A stretch of DNA of 64,000 bases. Source: Alphaproteobacteria bacterium. Lineage in GTDB: Bacteria; Pseudomonadota; Alphaproteobacteria; UBA6615. A program made the position numbers and the translations under genes. The stretch is from the NCBI GenBank assembly GCA_011087645.1, contig JAALLF010000010.1:38519-102518 (forward strand). The letters run 5' to 3'. Below, one piece after another: positions 50,106 through 58,712 of this stretch. The notes beneath the pieces are model-generated. The model was not told where the DNA came from. It worked only from the letters and a program-made list of their open reading frames with translations, and made no database searches. The stretch's first letter is position 1. The number at the start of each line of letters is the position of its first letter.

Positions 50106-51236
50106 TTAAATAGCGGCAATCCGGTTGCCGGGTTGCCGTTCGATCAGGCCGGCCAGCTCCATTTCCAGCAGCACCGTATGAACGACAGGGGCGGTTACTT
50201 GGCACTGCCGAACGATTTCGTCAACTGTAACGGCAGTAGGCGATAAACAGGCGGCGACCGCTTTGCGGGCGGAATCCAGCCCGTCCCCTTCGCTGCCAGC
50301 GAGCCCTTCGAACAGGGTGGGGGCCGGCGTTTCGGGGCGGGGCGGCGCGGCGAGCATGGGCGCGAGCGCACCGCGAATATCGGCGACAGACTCGGTCAGC
50401 ACCGCGCCATCGCGGATCAGCCGGTTGGCGCCGCGGCTCCGCGGATCGAGTGGCGAGCCGGGGACGGCGAAGACTTCACGGCCCTGTTCCAGGGCCAACC
50501 GCGCGGTGATCAGCGAACCCGAACGGGTCGCCGCCTCGACCACGACGACGCCCAGGCTCAGCCCGGAAATGATCCGGTTGCGCCGGGGAAAGTGCGCCGC
50601 CTTTGGGCGGAGGCCCGGCGGCAGTTCGCTGACCACGGCACCGGCGGCGCAAATATCCGCGTACAGGTCTTCATGTTCGGGCGGGTAGATCACATCGACC
50701 CCGCCGGCCATCACCGCAATGGTCAAACCGCCAGCATCAAGCGCGCCGCGATGGGCCGCGCCATCGATGCCCCGCGCCAAACCGGAGATAACGACGTAGC
50801 ACGCGCCGTCACTATCGTCGCTCAACGCGGCGGCCAGGCGCTTCGCGAAGTTGCGCCCGTTGGTCGAGGCGTTGCGCGCACCGACAATCGCCACGCCGGC
50901 TTGGCCCAAGAGCTCCGCCTTACCGCGCACCGCCAGCGCCGGTGGCGCGTCGTCGATCGCCGCTAGCGCCGTGGGGTAGGCCGGCTCGCCCACCGTCAGC
51001 AGTTGTGCGTCGAGACGGTCGAGGTCTTCGAGTTCGCCTTGCGCTGTGTCGATAGGGCAGATCTTTATCGCCCGCCGACCACTGCGCCGGGACAGTTCCG
51101 GTAGGGCGTCCAAGGCATCGCCGGCCGACCCGTAATGGCCGAGCAGTTGGCGATAGGTTACTGGCCCGACATTCTCGGATCGGAACAGCCGCAACCGGGC
51201 GAGGCGCTCGTTTGATGTGATCTCTGGATAATCCAC
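50106..51236 (-). CDS. dprA: DNA-processing protein DprA
   Basis: 376 residues from a GTG at 51236. DprA loads RecA on single strands taken up in transformation. The Rossmann-like core shows VAIVGARNASTNG, SGLARGIDGAAHRGAL and GGVDVIYPPEH; a C-terminal winged helix (DML1-type, about 310-376) is present. Possession of dprA alone does not show competence. It precedes topA by 56 bases and follows the M48 gene. Confidence 0.93.
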   Translation of the reverse strand: MDYPEITSNERLARLRLFRSENVGPVTYRQLLGHYGSAGDALDALPELSRRSGRRAIKICPIDTAQGELEDLDRLDAQLLTVGEPAYPTALAAIDDAPPALAVRGKAELLGQAGVAIVGARNASTNGRNFAKRLAAALSDDSDGACYVVISGLARGIDGAAHRGALDAGGLTIAVMAGGVDVIYPPEHEDLYADICAAGAVVSELPPGLRPKAAHFPRRNRIISGLSLGVVVVEAATRSGSLITARLALEQGREVFAVPGSPLDPRSRGANRLIRDGAVLTESVADIRGALAPMLAAPPRPETPAPTLFEGLAGSEGDGLDSARKAVAACLSPTAVTVDEIVRQCQVTAPVVHTVLLEMELAGLIERQPGNRIAAI

Positions 51237-51294
51237 GCCATGATCCTGGCCGGGCGATCGCGGTTGGTCAATCTTGGGAAGGTTCTAGATTTAT

Positions 51295-52899
51295 CTAGCG
51301 TCGATGTGCGTCCATCCACAACTTAGCGCGGCGTTCGGCTTCGCGGATTTGCGCGGGCGATAGCTGGGCGGAAACCTTGTCGCGTGCGTCATTGGCGATT
51401 TCTCCCAGGCCGAGATTGGAGGCGATGATGTAGTTGGTCAGGCCGCGGGCCGGATCTTTCGCGGTGCCACGCCCGTTTTCCATCATAAATCCTAAATTGA
51501 AATGTGCTTTCGCGTGCCGTTTCTCTGCCGCCTGCCGGAAATATATTACCGCTTCGCCATTGTTTTGCTGCACGCCGCGCCCGTTTACATACATCATACC
51601 AAGATTATAAAGCGCGCTGCGATGCCCCTGGTCGGCAGCCTTGCGGTACCATTCAATCGCGCGTGCGTAGTCGCGCCCCCGATCGATGCCGTTTTCGAAC
51701 TGCACACCGCGCCGATATTGTTGTTCTGCGTCGTCGGGCTGACTGACCGGCACACTGGCGACTGTTGGTAAGCTTGTGAATGTGGCAGCTTGTTTTGCTA
51801 TTTCGTCGCTGGATGCCGGGATGTTCGTCGCTGGCAGGTCTTTGAAATTCGGAACCAGGGCAAGTTGATTTTCGCGCTTATTTTGGATTTCCAGCACAGT
51901 TTGTTCGACGAGCAGCGCACGGCTTACAGTTGATGGGTGGGTGCCACCTACCGAATGGATGGACGCCGGACTTGCAATGGCCAAGCGGCGAAATGCATTG
52001 CCAGCGCCGGTCATGTCCCAACCTGCCCGTGAGGCATGGTACATACCGACATAATCGGCTTCGGACTCGAATTCCTGACTAAATGCGCCGCGACCGATCT
52101 TCGCTCCGATGTCGATGACATCAACACCTGTAAGACCTGTGACGACCATACCCACCAGTTCACCAATTCGTTGATTTGTCTTTTTGGCGTTTTGGTGGTT
52201 ACGCGTGAGGTGCGCGAGTTCGTGACCAAATATAAGAGCTAGGTCTCTATCTGTGTCCATCAACTGCATCATCCCGACGGAGAAAATAATCATATTGTTT
52301 CCCGCAGACGCTTGCACTCCCGGACTTTTTGACAATAAAACTCGATAGCTGCAGACGGGAACAGTCGGAACCGAAAGGTTCAGCTGCTGTCCATCGCGCA
52401 GCACGCCGACACGCAAATTGGGTAGCTGAAAATTTACCGGTATGGCGCCCGACATGGCGTTGTAAGCATTGATGCCGTTGATGCGCGTGACAATATCGCC
52501 CTCGAATAAAATACCTGCGGCAGGCATTCCGGGTACGACCGACGATACTCGCACCTCTCCGGCACGAGAAAGACCGCGTGCCAGTACGGTCGCCCGCCGT
52601 GTCGTAATTGAGGTATTGAGAAGAGCAGTTGTGAAATTCACCCCCGCTTTGTTTACAATGTTATTACCGCACTGCTCTGTATTTGCCGCAAGGATTGGGG
52701 TGCCGACTCTGACCAAACGTCTCGCCAGTTTGTCGCGTTCTTCGATGACAATGGCTTGCTGTTTTATTTCCTCTGCCTGTAGTTCGGCTGGGTTGATTTT
52801 CGGCACATTCGATGTCGGTGCGACACAAGCGGCCAGCAGCAACATTCCGGCCAGAAAACCACCCTTTTGAGTGGCGCTGCGCTGTGAAAAATCGCCCAT
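51295..52899 (-). CDS. M48-type metalloprotease lipoprotein fused to Sel1 repeats
   Basis: 534 residues. A lipoprotein signal ends in LLLAAC (C25). A PDZ-like segment at about 105-180 (VVPGMPAAGILFEGDIVTRING) precedes a zinc-protease core with HELAH (H226, E227, H230) and the third ligand region ESEADYVGMY. From about 400 it has Sel1-like repeats (YRKAADQGHRSALYNLGMMY, YFRQAAEKRHAKAHFNLG). The M48/PDZ/Sel1 combination is unlike the short BepA/LoiP proteases. Its codon use looks distinctly less GC-rich than topA or pyrB around it, and it interrupts the usual plsY-dprA pair. Likely works on outer-membrane proteins. Confidence 0.86.
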   Translation of the reverse strand: MGDFSQRSATQKGGFLAGMLLLAACVAPTSNVPKINPAELQAEEIKQQAIVIEERDKLARRLVRVGTPILAANTEQCGNNIVNKAGVNFTTALLNTSITTRRATVLARGLSRAGEVRVSSVVPGMPAAGILFEGDIVTRINGINAYNAMSGAIPVNFQLPNLRVGVLRDGQQLNLSVPTVPVCSYRVLLSKSPGVQASAGNNMIIFSVGMMQLMDTDRDLALIFGHELAHLTRNHQNAKKTNQRIGELVGMVVTGLTGVDVIDIGAKIGRGAFSQEFESEADYVGMYHASRAGWDMTGAGNAFRRLAIASPASIHSVGGTHPSTVSRALLVEQTVLEIQNKRENQLALVPNFKDLPATNIPASSDEIAKQAATFTSLPTVASVPVSQPDDAEQQYRRGVQFENGIDRGRDYARAIEWYRKAADQGHRSALYNLGMMYVNGRGVQQNNGEAVIYFRQAAEKRHAKAHFNLGFMMENGRGTAKDPARGLTNYIIASNLGLGEIANDARDKVSAQLSPAQIREAERRAKLWMDAHRR

Positions 52900-52953
52900 A
52901 GGAAACCTTATCGGTTTCTCATGGTTAATGCCAAGTCAACTATAGTTCAGACG

Positions 52954-53640
52954 CTAGCCGTCGGTGGAACTCACGTCGATCTGGGATTCGCCACCGGAGA
53001 TTAGCCGGCGAATGTTGCCGGCGTGTTTGGCCCACACGAACACCGCCAGGATGATGGCGATGCTGGAGACCTGAGGCCCGCCAAGGAACCAGCCAAAGAT
53101 TGGCGCCAGAGTAACGGCGATGAGGGCGGCCAGCGACGAATAGCGAAAGGCCAGGGCGACGATCAGCCAGATGGCAAGGGTGACAAAGCCGGTCTCCCAG
53201 GATAGGCCGAGCATAACGCCGAGGAACGTGGCGACCCCCTTGCCGCCGCGGAACCGTAGCCAAATGGGAAACATATGTCCGAGCACCACGGCGATGGCGG
53301 TGAAAAAGGCGATGTCGGGCCCGTAATAGGAAAAGGGGAGTGCGACCGCGATATAGCCTTTGGCGCCATCGAGCAGCAGGGTGAGTGCCGCCAGGCCCTT
53401 TCGGCCGGTGCGCAACACGTTGGTCGCGCCGATATTGCCCGAGCCCATCTTGCGGATGTCGCCGGCGCCGGCTAGCCGGGTGATCAGCAAGCCGAACGGG
53501 ATCGAGCCCAACAGATAGGCCAGGCCGATTGCCGGGGCGAAGAGCTGCCAGCCATAGATGACGTTCTTCCAATCGGGAATGTTGAACGTCGCTTGCACGA
53601 CGCCCCAATAGAAAAATATCGGGCTGGCGCCTTCTTCCAT
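52954..53640 (-). CDS. plsY: Acyl-phosphate glycerol-3-phosphate acyltransferase PlsY
   Basis: 228 residues, multi-spanning. PlsY makes lysophosphatidate from acyl-phosphate and glycerol 3-phosphate. The three family motifs are visible: YLLGSIPFG with LITRLAGAGDIRKMGSGNIGATN, LLLDGAKGY, and FRGGKGVAT. The N-terminal 33 residues before the first motif are longer than in most relatives (usual total about 200), so the start may lie further downstream. It is downstream of pyrC. Confidence 0.93.
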   Translation of the reverse strand: MEEGASPIFFYWGVVQATFNIPDWKNVIYGWQLFAPAIGLAYLLGSIPFGLLITRLAGAGDIRKMGSGNIGATNVLRTGRKGLAALTLLLDGAKGYIAVALPFSYYGPDIAFFTAIAVVLGHMFPIWLRFRGGKGVATFLGVMLGLSWETGFVTLAIWLIVALAFRYSSLAALIAVTLAPIFGWFLGGPQVSSIAIILAVFVWAKHAGNIRRLISGGESQIDVSSTDG

Positions 53641-53677
53641 AACCGGTCCCGGCCCCTTTCTGGCTAAGTGGCGTTAT

Positions 53678-54985
53678 TTACGCGGCGGCGGAGAAGATAG
53701 TGCGGCCGTCGACGACCGTACGCAAGACCTGGCCCTGCACCAGCCGCCCGTCGAAGGGTGAGTTCTTCGATTTGGAGACAAACCTGTCGGGCTCGATACG
53801 CGCCGGCCGCTCGGGGTCGAACACCACGAGATCTGCCGGGCCGCCGACGGTCAGCCGGCCTACGGGTAAGCCGAGAATATCGGCGGGCCGATAAGTTATG
53901 CAGGCTAGCGCGTCGGGTAGATTTAAGTGACCGTTGTGGCGCAATTCCAAGGTGAGCTGCAGCAATGTTTCCAGCCCGACCGCGCCGAACTCGGCCTGCT
54001 CGAAGGGTAGACGCTTGGAATCCTGATCCTGCGGCGCATGGTCTGAGGCGATGCAATCGATGGTGCCGTCGGCCAGCCCGGCGACGATGGCCTGGCGGTC
54101 GTCCTCACGGCGCAGCGGCGGCGATAATTTAGCGAAGGTCCGATACTCGCCCACAGCCAGTTCGTTCAAGGCAAAGTAGGGTGGGGCGGTATCGCAGGTG
54201 ACGTTGAGGCCGGCCGCTTTGGCGTCGGCGATGGCGCGGACCGAGGCGGCGGTCGAAATATGCGAGGCGTGGTAGCGCCCGCCAGTCATCTCGACCAGCT
54301 TGAGGTCGCGCTGCAGCATGATGATCTCGGCTTCCGCCGGAATGCCGGGCAGACCCAAACGGGTCGAAAGCTCGCCGGTTTGCATGACGCCGCCTTGCGC
54401 CAATACCGGCTCCTCCGGGTGCTGCATGATCACGCCGTCATAGGCTTGGGCGTATTTCAGCGCCCGCGACAGCACCTTGGCATTAACGATAGTGCGGCGG
54501 CCGTCGGTGAAGGTTACCGCGCCGGCGTGTTTGAGTAGGCCCATCTCGACCAGCTCGTCGCTGTTGCCGCCGCGGGTCACAGTGGCGTGGGCGAACACTT
54601 TGATCAGTTTCACCTCACGGGCGCGCCGGGCGATAAATTCGAGCACTGAGACTTCGTCGATCACCGGATCAGTATTGGGTAGGGCGACCACCGTGGTGAC
54701 GCCACCGGCGGCGGCGGCGCGGCTGCCGCTTTCCAGATCTTCCTTATGTTCGGCGCCGGGTTCGCACAAATCGGCGCGGATATCGACCAGCCCGGGCGCC
54801 AGGATGGTGCCGCGGCAATCGACCTGCACCGCGCTTTCCGGGATGCCGTCGCTGAAAATTTCCGGGCCGATCGCCTGGATAAATTCACCGTCGGATAGCA
54901 AGCCGCCGGTGTCGGATGGCGCGTTGTCGAGGCCCGAGGCCGGGTCGATGACGCGGGCATTGGTGTAGGCGACACGCGCGGTCAT
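53678..54985 (-). CDS. pyrC: Dihydroorotase-like protein lacking the HxH metal motif (PyrC' / pseudo-DHOase)
   Basis: 435 residues from the ATG at 54985, which overlaps the pyrB stop (ATGA); a longer frame to 55291 runs inside pyrB. The amidohydrolase fold is complete, with [31 protein letters not shown] and IASDHAPQ. Where catalytic dihydroorotases have D-x-H-x-H it reads D68-I-R70-A-D72, then LCEPGAEHK, so both early metal histidines are missing. In Pseudomonas the non-catalytic PyrC' is a structural partner of PyrB in a dodecamer. A separate active dihydroorotase is then expected elsewhere in the genome. Confidence 0.88.
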   Translation of the reverse strand: MTARVAYTNARVIDPASGLDNAPSDTGGLLSDGEFIQAIGPEIFSDGIPESAVQVDCRGTILAPGLVDIRADLCEPGAEHKEDLESGSRAAAAGGVTTVVALPNTDPVIDEVSVLEFIARRAREVKLIKVFAHATVTRGGNSDELVEMGLLKHAGAVTFTDGRRTIVNAKVLSRALKYAQAYDGVIMQHPEEPVLAQGGVMQTGELSTRLGLPGIPAEAEIIMLQRDLKLVEMTGGRYHASHISTAASVRAIADAKAAGLNVTCDTAPPYFALNELAVGEYRTFAKLSPPLRREDDRQAIVAGLADGTIDCIASDHAPQDQDSKRLPFEQAEFGAVGLETLLQLTLELRHNGHLNLPDALACITYRPADILGLPVGRLTVGGPADLVVFDPERPARIEPDRFVSKSKNSPFDGRLVQGQVLRTVVDGRTIFSAAA

Positions 54986-56184
54986 GGCGCGGTCCCCCCG
55001 TTGCGGTTGGACTTGTCGGTGCGGGTCAGCACGTCCAGGCACGCCATGCGCACCGCGACCCCCATCTCGACCTGCTCGTGAATGACCGAGCGGTCGATAT
55101 CGTCGGCGACCGCGGAATCGATCTCCACGCCGCGGTTCATCGGGCCGGGATGCATGATCAGCGCGTCGGGTTTGGCGTGGCTCAGCTTTTCGTAGTCGAG
55201 GCCGTAGAAATGGAAATATTCGTGAACCGAGGGCACGAACGAGCCTTCCATGCGTTCGCGCTGCAGGCGCAGCATCATGACGATGTCGCAATCGGCCAAG
55301 CCGGCGCGCATGTCGTGGAACACTTCGACCCCCAGGCGCTCCATGCCCGACGGGATCAGGGTCGGTGGGGCGATCACCCGCACCCGCGCGCCCATGGTTT
55401 GCAGCAGGTAGATGTTCGAGCGCGCCACTCGGCTGTGGGCGACGTCACCGCATAGCGCGACCAGCAAGCCCTGCAGGTGACCCTTGCGGCGGCGGATCGT
55501 CAACGCGTCGAGCAGGGCCTGGGTGGGGTGCTCGTGGCTGCCGTCGCCGCCATTGATGACCGCGCAGTTGACCTTTTCCGACAGCAGTTGCACGGCGCCG
55601 GCATGGGGGTGGCGGACCACCAGCGCGTCAGCGTGCATGGCGTTCAAGGTGACCGCGGTGTCGATCACCGTCTCGCCCTTTTTGATCGAGCTCGACGCCA
55701 CCGCGATATTAATCACGTCGGCGCCGAGGCGTTTGCCGGCCAGCTCGAAGCTGGTGCGGGTACGGGTCGATTCCTCGAAGAACAGGTTGATCACGGTTTT
55801 ACCCGCCAGCAGCGACAGTTTTCGGTCTGCGGTGCGGTTACGCTCGGCGTAGGTGTCCGACAGGTCGAGCAGGAAGCTGATTTCGTTGGGGGAGAGGTCT
55901 TGGATACCCAGCAGATGCTCATGATCGAAGTGTAGGTCACCGGTAGCAGCCGGCGCGCCATTGGCCGCCGACGGCATGGTGTCGGGCAGGACAAAATCAT
56001 CGACCGTCAGATCGACGCCAAGGCTGTTGGATTTCACTAACACGGCCTGCACCTGCGAGGCGTTGGGCTCCCACTGACCGGCTTCCATGCGCGAGACGGT
56101 GGCCTGGGTCGTACCCATCAGATTGGCCAATTCGGTCTGCGTAATGTTGAGTTTCTCGCGAACTATGCGTAATGGCGTGCTCAT
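54982..56184 (-). CDS. pyrB: Aspartate carbamoyltransferase with N-terminal XRE helix-turn-helix domain
   Basis: 400 residues against about 310-335 for most PyrB. Residues 1-63 form a Cro/cI-type helix-turn-helix ([20 protein letters not shown], then [15 protein letters not shown]), followed by a linker (64-85, Ala/Gly/Pro-rich) and an intact transcarbamoylase: carbamoyl-phosphate loop STRTRTSFE at 139-147, SSIKKGET at 165-172, [17 protein letters not shown] and HPGPMNRG. There is one uninterrupted frame, and no ribosome-binding site before the internal ATG at codon 70. The promoter holds CGTATA palindromes. The fusion suggests self-regulation of the pyrB-pyrC-plsY transcript; that role is inference. 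Confidence 0.93.
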   Translation of the reverse strand: MSTPLRIVREKLNITQTELANLMGTTQATVSRMEAGQWEPNASQVQAVLVKSNSLGVDLTVDDFVLPDTMPSAANGAPAATGDLHFDHEHLLGIQDLSPNEISFLLDLSDTYAERNRTADRKLSLLAGKTVINLFFEESTRTRTSFELAGKRLGADVINIAVASSSIKKGETVIDTAVTLNAMHADALVVRHPHAGAVQLLSEKVNCAVINGGDGSHEHPTQALLDALTIRRRKGHLQGLLVALCGDVAHSRVARSNIYLLQTMGARVRVIAPPTLIPSGMERLGVEVFHDMRAGLADCDIVMMLRLQRERMEGSFVPSVHEYFHFYGLDYEKLSHAKPDALIMHPGPMNRGVEIDSAVADDIDRSVIHEQVEMGVAVRMACLDVLTRTDKSNRNGGTAP

Positions 56185-56189
56185 ATCTT

Positions 56190-56211
56190 CGTATATATAC
56201 GTTTTCGTATA
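56190..56211. promoter_or_regulatory. Operator-like cluster 1 at the pyrB start
   Basis: CGTATATATACG (56190-56201) is a perfect 12-bp palindrome, and a further CGTATA half-site is at 56206-56211. The cluster lies 6-27 bases upstream of the pyrB ATG, where a bound repressor would block initiation. No ribosome-binding site is obvious before that ATG, so the transcript may be nearly leaderless. Confidence 0.6.
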
Positions 56212-56262
56212 GGGTTAAAAGCCCTTTTTCCGACTCATATCAAGAGAAATGGGGATAGATTA

Positions 56263-56291
56263 ATACGATATCGTATATGCTGAACGTATAC
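56263..56291. promoter_or_regulatory. Operator-like cluster 2 upstream of pyrB
   Basis: ATACGATATCGTAT (56263-56276) is a perfect 14-bp palindrome whose right arm gives CGTATA at 56272-56277; another CGTATA/GTATAC site is at 56285-56291. It is about 80 bases from pyrB. A plausible minus-strand promoter (TTGATA, 17-base spacer, TTTTAA) lies between the two clusters. The other side of the gap leads to the divergent nucleotidyltransferase gene, with nothing else seen in 56292-56398. Confidence 0.55.
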
Positions 56292-56398
56292 AACGCCTGT
56301 CGGACTATTCTAAAAGATCCTCCTGTGGCCCGATTCTGGCGCACCTGCTACAAGGCGAATGATGTGAGACGGCGCGCAGCGGAAATAGGGGCAGGGCG

Positions 56399-57169
56399 AT
56401 GAAGGCGGTTATTCTGGCAGGCGGGCGCGGCACGCGGATCGCCGAAGAGTCCGACGTACGGCCCAAGCCGATGGTCGAAATCGGCGGCCGGCCGATTCTT
56501 TGGCACATCATGAAGATCTACGCCCATCACGGCATCACCGAATTCATCGTGTGCCTGGGCTACAAGGGCTATGTAATCAAAGAATATTTCGCCAACTATG
56601 TGCTGCACGCCGCCGACGTGACGGTCGATCTGGCGGCCAACGATATCCGCTATCATGAGACTGCTGCCGAACCGTGGACGGTGACCCTGGTCGAGACTGG
56701 CGACGAAACCGCGACCGGCGGCCGCATCAAACGTATCGCGCGCTATCTCGATGATGAACCCTTCTGCTTAACCTATGGCGACGGGGTCGCAGATATCGAT
56801 GTGGCGGCGTCGATCGTCTATCACCAGGACCAGGGCGCCCGGGCAACGATGACCGCGGTAAGCCCGCCGGGTCGCTTTGGCGCCGCGGAGATCGTCGACG
56901 GCAAAGTCGCCCGGTTCACTGAAAAACCGCGCGGCGACGGCGGCTCGATCAATGGCGGGTTTTTTGTTTGTGAGCCGAGCGTTTTCGATCTGATCGCCGG
57001 CGATGACACGGTGTGGGAGGAGGGGCCGCTGCAAAATATGGCGGCGGCCGGTGAGCTGGCGGCCTATCACCATGACGGCTTTTGGCAGCCGATGGATACG
57101 CTGCGCGAGAAAAATCAACTCGAAGATTTGTGGGATGGCGGCGCGGCGCCCTGGAAAATATGGGCGTGA
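56399..57169 (+). CDS. rfbF: Glucose-1-phosphate cytidylyltransferase-like protein
   Basis: 256 residues. RfbF makes CDP-glucose from CTP and glucose 1-phosphate, the first step to CDP-dideoxyhexoses. [35 protein letters not shown] and [12 protein letters not shown] follow the RfbF pattern residue for residue, as does [20 protein letters not shown] near the end. The usual partners rfbG and rfbH are not next to it, so the product may be used differently. AGGGGCAGGG precedes the ATG. Confidence 0.88.
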   Translation: MKAVILAGGRGTRIAEESDVRPKPMVEIGGRPILWHIMKIYAHHGITEFIVCLGYKGYVIKEYFANYVLHAADVTVDLAANDIRYHETAAEPWTVTLVETGDETATGGRIKRIARYLDDEPFCLTYGDGVADIDVAASIVYHQDQGARATMTAVSPPGRFGAAEIVDGKVARFTEKPRGDGGSINGGFFVCEPSVFDLIAGDDTVWEEGPLQNMAAAGELAAYHHDGFWQPMDTLREKNQLEDLWDGGAAPWKIWA

Positions 57170-57195
57170 GATAGGGGTTCCCCACCGGCCCTCGT

Positions 57196-57264
57196 GCTTC
57201 GACAGGCTCAGCATGAGGGCTTGTGTTAATCCTTTGCCTCATCCTGAGCTTGTCGAAGGATGAC
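57196..57264. repeat. Dispersed inverted repeat, TTCGACA-GCTCAG type
   Basis: GCTTCGACAGGCTCAGCATG (from 57196) faces GCCTCATCCTGAGCTTGTCG (from 57236) with a 17-base spacer. Together with the copies at 17489 and 62789 it shows that this family is inserted as opposed pairs between genes. An ATG within its right arm (57260) opens a spurious extension of the cupin gene. Confidence 0.78.
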
Positions 57265-57298
57265 AGCGCCCCATATTGATAGCCGAAAAGGGGTCGCT

Positions 57299-57976
57299 AT
57301 GAAACTGAACGCGGACTTCTCCCAGCGTGTCGCCATCGACACAAAAACTCAGCCTTGGGTGGCGTCGCCCTTACCGGGAGTCGAACGGCGCATGCTTGAC
57401 CGGATCGGCGACGAGGTCGCGCGGGCGACAAGCCTGGTTCATTATGCCCCCGATAGCTACTTTTCGCCCCACGAGCATGGCGGCGGTGAGGAATTTCTGG
57501 TGCTCGAGGGCGTGTTCTCCGATGAGCATGGCGACTACGGGCCGGGCATGTATCTGCGCAACCCGGTCGGCTCCAGCCACACGCCGTTCAGCCGCGAGGG
57601 CTGCACGATCCTCGTCAAACTGTGGCAGATGGACCCGGACGATCAGGAGTTCGTACGCATCGATACCGCCTCGGCCACATGGGAACCCTGGACCATGGAG
57701 GGTGTCGAGGTCATCCGGCTGGCGGAGCGCGACAATGAACGTGTCTATGTGATGCGGATGCAACCGGGCACGGTTGTTCCCAGCCACGATCATCCCGGCG
57801 GCGAGGAGCTGTTCGTGCTTGATGGCGAATTCTCTGACCAGAACGGCCACTATCCCAAGGGCACCTGGCTGCGTATGCCGGCGGGCAGTTCCCACCAACT
57901 GCTCTCAGAACAAGGCTGCACAATCTGGCTAAAGCTCGGCCACCTAGCCGGCGAAATCATCGCGCCGACTGCTTGA
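57299..57976 (+). CDS. Tandem-cupin protein (ChrR-like cupin)
   Basis: 225 residues from the ATG at 57299, with AAGGGG six bases upstream. Two consecutive cupin barrels each carry a metal-binding set: H58, H60, E65 and H94 in the first (FSPHEHGGGEEFLVLEG, GSSHTPFS), and HDHPGGEELFVLDG with GSSHQLLS in the second. The pattern is that of ChrR-type cupins, but the anti-sigma zinc domain of ChrR is absent. An oxidant- or metal-sensing or small-molecule dioxygenase role is possible; none can be assigned. Its last 20 bases overlap the convergent protease gene. Confidence 0.82.
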   Translation: MKLNADFSQRVAIDTKTQPWVASPLPGVERRMLDRIGDEVARATSLVHYAPDSYFSPHEHGGGEEFLVLEGVFSDEHGDYGPGMYLRNPVGSSHTPFSREGCTILVKLWQMDPDDQEFVRIDTASATWEPWTMEGVEVIRLAERDNERVYVMRMQPGTVVPSHDHPGGEELFVLDGEFSDQNGHYPKGTWLRMPAGSSHQLLSEQGCTIWLKLGHLAGEIIAPTA

Positions 57977-58703
57977 TGGCGGTGCGCCACTGGGCTGTGA
58001 GTTCTTCCAGGCTGACCTCGTAGACTTTCTGCCAGCGTTCCGGTTTGCCGGCGTTGCGTTCGCGCGCCACCAAGGGGGTCATCGCGTAGAGGGTGCGAAA
58101 TTTTTCCATCCCGTGTTGCTCGACGAGAAAACCGACGAACGAGCCGGCGACGATATAGGCGTCGCGGCTATCGAGGTCGGGCAGTTTGAGGCGGGTCGGG
58201 GTGGCCAATCGTTCCAGGGCGGCGATATCGGCCCGCGGCGCTAGCCGGCGCGCTTCCGAAGTCAAATCCTTGCCGAAATTGGGATAGGCCGGTTGGCCGC
58301 GCTGGTCGTCATGAATGTACACCGCGAGCCCCTCGGCCAAAAAGCGGTTGGCGTTAGGCGCGAGCACATGGGCGATTTCATGGGTGATTGCCGCGCGGCC
58401 GAGACGGACCGTGCCGGCGCGGAACAGCATCTCGCCATGGTTACCGCGCCACGCCGGCACCAGAGCCATTGAGGGGCCACGGCTCTCGTCGATATCGATG
58501 GTGAAGGCGCCATCGTAGGTCTCGCCCCACCAGCGGCAAACGCGTTTCAGGGAGCGCCGAAAATGGGTCTCAAATTCTGCCTTATCGCCACTCGACAGGA
58601 TCGGCGCGCGAATTTTTATCGTCCCATCGCCACACGCGGCGTGGGCCGGTGTGCCCCCGGCGGTGGCGAGCATTAAAAAGGCGGCGAACAGAATCAGTCG
58701 CAT
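57957..58703 (-). CDS. Secreted zinc metalloprotease-like protein (gluzincin HExxH)
   Basis: 248 residues. A signal peptide ends near THAC-like PAHAAC (about 22). A gluzincin-type site THEIAHVLAP (H108, E109, H112) is followed 12 residues on by FLAEGLAVYIHD with E124, the expected third ligand. The N-terminal third has C24 and C56, which could form a disulfide. The family is probably peptidase MA-like; the substrate is unknown. It ends inside the cupin gene and starts nine bases from ruvX. Confidence 0.78.
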   Translation of the reverse strand: MRLILFAAFLMLATAGGTPAHAACGDGTIKIRAPILSSGDKAEFETHFRRSLKRVCRWWGETYDGAFTIDIDESRGPSMALVPAWRGNHGEMLFRAGTVRLGRAAITHEIAHVLAPNANRFLAEGLAVYIHDDQRGQPAYPNFGKDLTSEARRLAPRADIAALERLATPTRLKLPDLDSRDAYIVAGSFVGFLVEQHGMEKFRTLYAMTPLVARERNAGKPERWQKVYEVSLEELTAQWRTAIKQSAR

Positions 58704-58712
58704 AATGAACTG

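Noticed and set aside
55000..55291. N-terminal extension of pyrC by 102 codons
   Set aside because: The extension lies inside pyrB in another frame and is Arg/Pro-rich; the ATG at 54985 with the ATGA overlap fits the family start.
55950..55980. Internal ATG (codon 70) as the real pyrB start, making the HTH a separate product
   Set aside because: No ribosome-binding site precedes it, the HTH frame is continuous with no stop, and the upstream ATG begins directly at a family-typical HTH; kept as the main alternative to test.
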